Positions 57,229 through 64,000 of a DNA stretch of 64,000 bases are shown here, piece by piece (position 1 is the stretch's first letter; every line of letters begins with the position of its first letter). This DNA is from Moniliella sp. 'wahieum' (taxonomy: Eukaryota; Basidiomycota; Moniliellomycetes; Moniliellales; Moniliellaceae): NCBI GenBank assembly GCA_003971905.1, contig RSEE01000148.1, forward strand, positions 55,160-119,159, in the 5' to 3' direction. The notes beneath the pieces are model-generated. The model saw only the letters and a list, made by a program, of their open reading frames with translations, was not told where the DNA came from and did no database searches. The translations under genes were made by a program, and so were the position numbers.

Positions 57229-57861
57229 GGCGAGTACGACGGACAGCGTAGGATGTGCGATGTCCTCCCGCCGGCCCAGACACCCCAAGGCCCGTCGGGG
57301 CCGACCGGCCTGTGGTGTTGGCTTTTCTTTGCGTTGTTTGTTTTTGTTTTGTTTTGGTTTGATTTGGAGTAGGGCGTTTGTATGTGTGTGGACGTGGGTT
57401 GTACTTTTGTGTGTCGGGTGGGGTGTGTTTTGTTCTTCCCCCTTCGGTGGACCCTGCTCCGCTCTGCTCTTCTTGTTGCTCTTGTTGCTGTTGTTACTCT
57501 TGCCCACGTTGATGCTGTTGCCCACGGTGCTCCGCTTGGTGGGGGGGTGTTCTTGGTGGGGGTGGTGTTGCTAGGGGGTTGGTTGGTTGCATAGTACACT
57601 GGTGATGGATTGATACCTCTGCTACTGCACATCCACGGGGGAGTGTGATGTGGTGTCACATGTCACGTGCGCCCCACAGGCGGAATCCAGCGGAAGGCTG
57701 AAATGCGCTTCCGCCCCGGGGCGGAATGCTGCCTGGGGCGCCTCCTTCGGCCGTGCGATCCACCGCCGCACCACCATCTCTCTCTCGCCTAGGGCCGCCA
57801 TCGCCACCACCACCACCACCGCCACCGCCGCCGTCGCCCCCCCCGCGGCGCCGTCGCCACC

Positions 57862-60800
57862 ATGGCCTCTCCGCGCCCTCGCCCGGCCTCCCGCCGCGTC
57901 CTCCAGCGCTGCCTCCAGCGACGAGCAGCCGCTCATCACCGCCTTCCCGCCCGCCCTGCCTTCCTCCGCATCCGCATCGGCGTCCGTGCCCGTGCCCGTG
58001 CCCCCCTGCCCGCGCCCACGCCCACAGCTGCGTCCGCCTCGGCACCCGCGTCCGCATCGGCCTCGCCCGGCGCGCCCAGCCCCGCGGACCAGCTCGCCCA
58101 CCACCGCCGCATGGTCGCCACCAACATCAAGGCTGCGCGGCAGCGCTTCTACTCGGGCCCGCACACCACGTCTTCGCGCCAGTTCTGGACGCCGCCGAAG
58201 GACGAGCTGATCAAGCGCCGGCCAGCCAAGAACTGCGATGTGCGTACGGAGCACCACCCCGTGCACAAGTACCCGCGCATCAAGCCTGAGCCCTCGTTGC
58301 CCATGCACGAGATCCCCACTGCGCCTGCGCGTCGCCCCCCCCCCTCCTCTTCCTCCTCTTCCAAGCCTGCCGAGCGCCCCATGGGCATTCCTGAGGCCCC
58401 AGTGTTTTCCCCTCCCGCCGAGTTCGCCAACCCCATGCAGTACATTCGCCAGATCGCCAGCCCGACCGGCGGCGACGCCGCCGCCTACGGGATCTGCAAG
58501 ATCGTCCCCCCCGAAGGATGGGACATGAACTTTGTCCTGGACAGCAGGTACGTTCATCTCTTCTATGTTCTTCCTTCTCCTCCCCCCCCCCCTCCATTTT
58601 TTTTCTCCTTAGGGAACGTTTCTGACCCTTTCGCCCCTGTTCATAGCGGTTCCGCTTCGCGACGCGTGTGCAGCGGCTCAGCGACCTGCCTGCTGAAGTG
58701 CGCACGGGCCAACACTACGTCCACCAACTGCACAAGTTCCATGCCACCCGCTCCAGAGACTTTACCATCCCGATCCTGCGTGGCGAAGGGCTGGACCTGT
58801 ACCGGCTCAAGGTACTCGTGCAGAACGGGGGCGGGTTTGACGAGGTGTCACGGAACCGCCAATGGACCGACATTACGCGTAAACTCGGCTACCCTAAAAA
58901 CGTCTCCAACCCGCTCTCTCAGCAGGTCAAGGTCTCGTACCGCAAAATCATCGCCCCGTACGAACTGTGGCGCGAAAAGATCCGGGCGGGCCAGACCCCG
59001 TTGCCAGAGGAGGGCGGGCTGACTTCCGTTGCCCCTGTTGCTGCTGCTGCTGCTCCTACTGCTACTGCCCCGCCCGCAGCGGCGGCAGTGGCGGAATCCG
59101 CAGGGTCGGGCGCGCCGCGCCGGGTAAGGGCACCGCAGGGCAAAGCGCACGGCAAGGCGCATGGCAAAGCGTCTCGCCACGTGGCCGCTGCGGCAGCGGC
59201 AGCGCCGGCGCGCAAGTCGTTGGACCTGGAGCACTTGTTCTGCACGCAATGTGGCAGTGGGGAAGATGCGGAGCACATGTTACTGTGTGACGACTGTGAC
59301 CGCGGTTTCCACCTGTACTGTCTCTCGCCCAAGTGTGGAGTCGGTGCCGTACGGGAATGGTACTGCGACGAGTGTCTGGCAGTGCTCAAGGAAGACTTTG
59401 GGTTTAACGAGGGCGACACGCACTCGCTCTACTCGTTTTACCGTCGGTCCGAGGAGTTTCGTCGTGCGTGGTGGACGCGTCATCCCAACCAGATCAGTGA
59501 GGGTGGCACGTCGTTACGCCAGCCGTTGCCGGGGTTGGTGTGTGTCCCGTCGAGGCGGATGTGGAGAATGAGTTTTGGCGCCTGACCAGCTCCAAGAAGG
59601 AGACGGTCGAGGTCGAGTATGGCGCGGACATCGATGCGGTTATCCATGGTGGACCAGCGCCGACGCTCGAGTCGCACCCTCTCGACCGCATGCGCGCGAT
59701 CCATGGAACCTCAACGTACTCCCGATGCTCGATGGAAGTCTGCTGCGCTACGTCCAGTCCGGCGTAGCGGGCATGACATCGCCATTCGTCTATGTCGGCA
59801 TGCTGTTCGCCGCGTTCTGCTGGCACATGGAAGACCACTTTTCCTACTCGATCAATTACCAGCACTTTGGACATACCAAGACGTGGTACGGCGTGCCAGC
59901 CGCGCACGCAGAAAAGTTCCACCAGGCCGTGCAGAAGTACGCGCCCGACTTGCTCGAGGGCAACCCGGACATACTCTACCAACTCGTTACGCTCTTTAGC
60001 CCTGAACAGCTGCGCGCTGAAGGGGTGGACGTGTGCGCCGTCAACCAGCGCGCAGGCGAGTTTGTCGTCACGTTCCCCAAGGCCTTCCATGCTGGCTTCA
60101 ACAACCACGGTTTCAACCTCAACGAGGCCGTCAACTTTGTCCTGCCCGACTGGATCGATATGGGCAGCGAGTGCGTACAGACCTACCGCCAAATCGTCCG
60201 GCAGCCAGCGTTTTCTCACGACCAGGTCCTCTGGGCCGCAGGCGTGTTCGACCTCACGTTCGACACGGCCTACTGGCTCCTCCCGCCACTCAAGGCGTTG
60301 GTCACGCACGAACTGCTCTGGCGCCAGCGGATGCGCCAACTCGCTCACGACCACCTACACTCACTTGTCGATGTCTGTGCACCAAGGGTAGAGGACGAAG
60401 TGCCACGGTTCTGCGCACTGTGCAAGTGCTCCACGTACCTCACCTCGGTCGAGTTGGCAGACAACGACCCGCTGTTTGATGAAGCCCAACGGGCATTCTC
60501 CTCGTCTTCTTCTTCGTCCTCTCCTTCGTCTTCCCCCTCGGCCTCGCCTTCGGCCACGACGCCCCGCCTCACGTCCTGCATGGACATGCGCCCTGGGTCT
60601 TTGGCCTGCCCAGCTCCAAAAAGTTCCCCCCGCCCGGCGCGATCGCACTCGCGACGTGGGAGCACTGGTCCTACACCCACCTCCCATCGCTGTACGCTCC
60701 CCTACGTCCGAACCCGCATCCGCATCCGCATCCTCATCTGGGTCGGCACCCAGCGTGCTATCTGGCCCACGCACCGTGGTGCTGAGGCAAGTCTACCCAG

Positions 60801-63800
60801 CGGCGTGCTGCGTCGGCAAGTTGCGGCGGTGGAAGCGCGTGCGCGGGTATCGCGTGCCTGGGTACGCCATTACCGTTCCGTGCTACAGGCTACACCGACA
60901 CCGACGGTACAGCAGCTCCAGGCTTTGAGGGAACAAGCGCGTCGTGTTCCAGCGCACATCCTGAAGTCGCTCAGCTCACACGGTTCCTCCACCAAGTCGA
61001 GCGGTGGCGGCGCAAGGCTGCGCGCGTGATCTCGGCTAAAGGTAACCATCCTCGACTGTTCTTGCCCTTGCGCCAACGAACACGGGGCAGGGCAAAAGTG
61101 CAGCCAAAGGCGGAAAGGGTAAGGCCAAGACCGGCAGGGGCAAGCGCGTGCCAACAGTCGCTAGGGCCGAAGCGTTAGTGGCGTCAGGCACACAGTTACC
61201 TGTCGAGCTAGAGGAACTGACGCAGCTCCAACAACTCATCCCGCCCGCACAGCAACTGGAGCGTGAACTGGCCAAGTTCATCCACGTTGTCTGGGGCAGC
61301 CAGCCTGCGGAGCAAGACGCACAAGATACGAGTCCTGTCTCGCGCGAAGGGGCTAAAGGCTTAGTGCACAAATTGGCCCAACAACCGTTTGCCCTGCGTG
61401 GCGCAGCGCGCGTCGCTGCTTACCTCGCTCACACGTGGAAAGAAGAGGATGGGAAAGGGCTCGACCCGGCGATCGTACAGCTCTTCCAAAGTGGCTTGAC
61501 GGAGGATGCTCCTCTGCAGGCCAATGGCCAGGGCGAGGATAAGCTCCAGGAAGTGGACCAGGAGCAGGAGCAGGAGCAGGACGATGATGAGGATGACGAT
61601 GAGGATGATGAGGATGAGGATGATGACGATGACGATGTCGATGAGGATGCGGCGGACGAGGGCCCGGGGGGTAAGCGGCTCGACCAGGCTCCGAAACGCG
61701 AGCGCGGTAAACTTCACTCTGGTGACGCCAAGCCAGAGCGGACCAAACCTGCCAAAACCAAGTCGACACGTACCAAGTCGTCGTCGTCAGCAGCAGCATC
61801 AGTAGTAGCCCCTCTACCGCCCACTGCTACCGCCACCACCGACAACGACGACAGGCACACCGACGACGACGACGACTCTGACGACTGGGCGACGCCGCTG
61901 CCGTCGGGGTGGCACCACCGGTGCTCGTGCCCGAGTCGCGCAACCACCCGGCCGGCACGTGGGCGGCCAAGGCCGAGGCGGCACTGGAAGAGCTGCCGAT
62001 CACGCTGGCGCAGCTGCGGGCGCTGACGAGCGTGCCGGTCGCCGTGCTTACCGCTGCGCCGGGGGAGCTGCGGCGGGAAGTGGAGGACCGCCTGAGGGTC
62101 GTCACGTCGTTGGAGAAGGACATTATCCTGCTGACGGAGCAGGAGACAAGACCGCAGCGCGGTACTTGCGCGTGCCGTGTCGGGGCCCAGCCCATCGAGG
62201 AAAAGTCCTCCTGGACGCACGGCTGGGTGGCAAGCGCGCCTCGACGAGGCACGGGACATTGTCGACCGCGCCCATGCGCACGGCGTCACGTCCCCCTCGG
62301 TCCAGCGCGTCGAGGCAGCCCTAGCGCGCTCGGACGAGTGGCTCGCCACGGCTCTCGCGACGCTCACGGCACAGCTGCTGCCGTCCGCGTGTTTGCTGCG
62401 CCCGACGCGGCCGGCACGCTGCAGCGCTTTGCGGATCGCGTGCGCCTCGCGCTGCAGCACGACGCGGCCGAGACGGCCCCGCCGACGCTCTGCCCGCTCT
62501 GCACGCGTCTCGCGCCCGTCGTGCTGGACGGCGCGCAGGGCGTCGTGTGCCGCGTGTGCGACACGGCGTTCCACACGGCCTGCGCGCGCGGCGGGATGCT
62601 GGGCGACGCATCACCCTCGGCGGTGGTGCCAGGCACGCCGTACGTGTGCGAAGTGTGCGATGGCGGTGCGCTACGACGGGTAGTGGGCGCGCGCACGGCG
62701 GTGCGCATGCCCGCTTTGGTGGACTTGGATGCGCGTGCGAGTCAGCAGTTTGGGTTGGACGTTAGTCCCCCTCAAGCGGAGCGTATGTTACGGTCCAAAG
62801 ACGCGCTGCGTACACTCGCCCTCCCTCCTCCGGCGTTGTTCGTCGTTCGTCACTGCTCCATCCGCGCGTACTACTTTGGGTCGCGCGCTGCTGCGCTCGC
62901 GGCGTCGTTGCGCGCCATGCCTTTGCCTTCGTCCCTCGACCCGCCCACTGCGGGATCTACGGGACCCAGCTCGGGATCCACGTCCCGTAAACATCTCACC
63001 CACGTCCTTCGTCAGGCCCTGCTCTTGCCGTCGTGCTGCTCGACGGCGCGCCGCTGCCCGTCGCCGACGCGCTGGCCGCCGCGTTGCTCGGCGATCCGCA
63101 GCACCCCCATCCCCATCCCCATGCTCATCCGCATGCTCATGCACATGCTCATGCACACGCCCGCGCTCGCGCCGCCACGCTCTCCCCCCCCGTGGTGCGT
63201 GCGCCCAGCGCGATGGCCAGCTACGCCCCGGTGCCCAGCGTGGCGTGGGCACCGCGCGCACATAAGGCGCGTCTCGTGTTTGCTGAAGAGGCGATGAGCC
63301 ATTTGGTATGTGTGTCTGCCAGGGACGCGGGCGGGGCGAGACGGTTGGGTGTGGGTTGTGTGCGGTGCGGTTCCATTTGGCCTGTGTCCAGCGGCCTCGG
63401 GTACGGGAAGCGTCAGCACCGCCATGAGTACCGTCAACACCATGCGTACTTTCAAGTCGTCGTGTTGTGTGTCCGTTGTGTTACCTCCGCAACGGCCACA
63501 CTTACCCGTTCTTGCCCACCGTCGTGCTCCCCGCCCCGGCCCTCGCTCCCCCCCTCCTCTTCGACCGCCCCCGGCACCGCCACCGCCACGCCACCGCGAC
63601 CACCACGGCGACCACCACGGCGACCGCGAGCAGTCCCACTGGCGCGTTCCCCCCACCGCCGCCGCCCGGAAGCCAGTGCGCGATCGACGTGCCGGCCACG
63701 CTGCGCTCCGACACGGAACCTGTTCTGGGCGGCTTGGTGCCCTGGGACCCGGCTCTCGTGCTCCACCTTACCCACTTTTCGCCCGCACAGGGATCCGCCA

Positions 63801-63877
63801 CGGACCGCGCTGAGATGGTGTTGGACGAAGACTTGAGTCGCTTCTTGCCCTCCACCCGCATTCGCACCCGCCCTTGA
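57862..63877 (+). CDS. KDM5: KDM5/JARID1-type histone H3K4 demethylase
   Basis: Nuclear Fe(II)/2-oxoglutarate dioxygenase removing methyl groups from H3 lysine 4. In order: JmjN (APVFSPPAEFANPMQYI, ~58,400), intron 58,548-58,646 (GTACGT...TAG), ARID (LDLYRLKVLVQNGGGFDEV, ~58,790), PHD1 (CTQCGSGEDAEHMLLCDDCD, ~59,250), JmjC with iron ligands in CWHMEDH (59,824) and FHAGFNNHG (60,088), a C5HC2-type finger (CALCKCSTYL), PLU-1-like helices (RFLHQVERWRRKAARVI), an acidic run, PHD2 (CPLCTRLAP ... CRVCDTAFHTAC) and PHD3 ending CPLCYLRNGHTYPF. Start is ATG 57,862 in a CCACCATGG context. Many one-base frame breaks occur (e.g. 59,560, 59,695, 62,160, 63,010). A further intron (GTAACC) may start near 61,041. 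The gene may extend past the stop at 63,875-63,877 to or beyond the window edge. Confidence 0.9.
61559..61660 (+). repeat. GAT/GAC/GAG triplet tract encoding a Glu/Gln then Asp/Glu run
   Basis: In-frame repeats give an EQEQEQ segment followed by a long acidic run within the KDM5-like protein, between the PLU-1-like region and PHD2. Probably an unstructured acidic linker. Confidence 0.75.
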
Positions 63878-64000
63878 CTTCCTCCACGTCCATCTCGACT
63901 GCGAATGCGACGCGCGCAGCCTGGACCTCTCAGTCCCACACCTACCGCCTCCGTTTCGGCTTCCGGTTCGGTCTCCGGTTCGGTTGGCCCGACCAAACGT

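Larger units (their letters stand above)
56439..57861. other. Spacer and promoter region of the KDM5-like gene
   Basis: No recognised gene. It contains two minisatellites (56,988-57,065 and 57,167-57,228), a T/G-rich stretch at 57,310-57,600 and GTCACATGTCACGTG at 57,655. The final 100 bases are a CCACC/CCGCC-rich leader running into the ATG at 57,862. Confidence 0.5.

Noticed and set aside
57310-57600. T/G-rich stretch with long open frames on both strands as a gene
   Set aside because: Composition is low-complexity (GTTTTGTTTT, TTGTTGCTG) and no domain is present. Treated as spacer.

Overview
This is nuclear DNA from a filamentous or yeast-like fungus, most likely a basidiomycete. The evidence is a set of fungal proteins (Cdc25-type RasGEF, alpha-arrestin, Ccc2-type copper ATPase, KDM5-type demethylase, a basidiomycete-type multipass membrane protein), short spliceosomal introns of roughly 70-210 bp, a nuclear tRNA-Pro with a canonical intron after position 37, and a Ty1/copia LTR retrotransposon. 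Low intron number and GC-rich coding sequence would suit Ustilaginomycotina, but that placement is inference only.

Layout. 0-17 kb is a gene-rich block: a RasGEF on the minus strand (SH3 part at 5.1-5.6 kb, REM and catalytic part at 2.0-3.4 kb), a mitochondrial-type three-RRM protein (+), a dithiol glutaredoxin (-), the mRNA cap guanine-N7 methyltransferase ABD1 (+), an alpha-arrestin (-) and a secreted pepsin-like aspartic protease (-). 17-39 kb is a gene-poor, less GC-rich island holding one clear gene, an intronless G-protein alpha subunit (-, 21.7-22.7 kb), a degenerate tRNA-Asn-like sequence, and a complete copia element (29,675-34,715) with near-identical 159/160-bp LTRs and a 5-bp target duplication. 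39-64 kb is gene-rich again: cytochrome b5 reductase (-), mitochondrial succinyl-CoA:3-ketoacid CoA-transferase (-), tRNA-Pro(AGG), a 57-residue ORF between two copies of a duplicated block, an uncharacterised LURP-one/tubby-like protein (+), a Ccc2-type copper P-type ATPase (-), a multipass membrane protein with a repetitive tail (+), and a KDM5-type histone demethylase (+) reaching the right edge.

Reading frames. Nearly every conserved gene needs one or more single-base frame corrections, many at G, C or A runs. In three genes the corrected length comes out as an exact multiple of three. The retrotransposon coding region is equally broken although its LTRs differ by one base. Residual sequencing or assembly indels explain this better than mass pseudogenisation. 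The aspartic protease and glutaredoxin read through cleanly.

Recurring signals include a GTACGT intron donor, CCACC-rich leaders directly before start codons, and intergenic spacers rich in short palindromes of the form TCA-NNNN-TGA. I found no CRISPR array, gene cluster or defence system, and nothing I would call a new biological system. The strongest items for follow-up are the duplicated block around 45.3-45.8 kb, the CACGT minisatellite upstream of the KDM5 gene, the intergenic palindrome family and the repetitive tail of the membrane protein.
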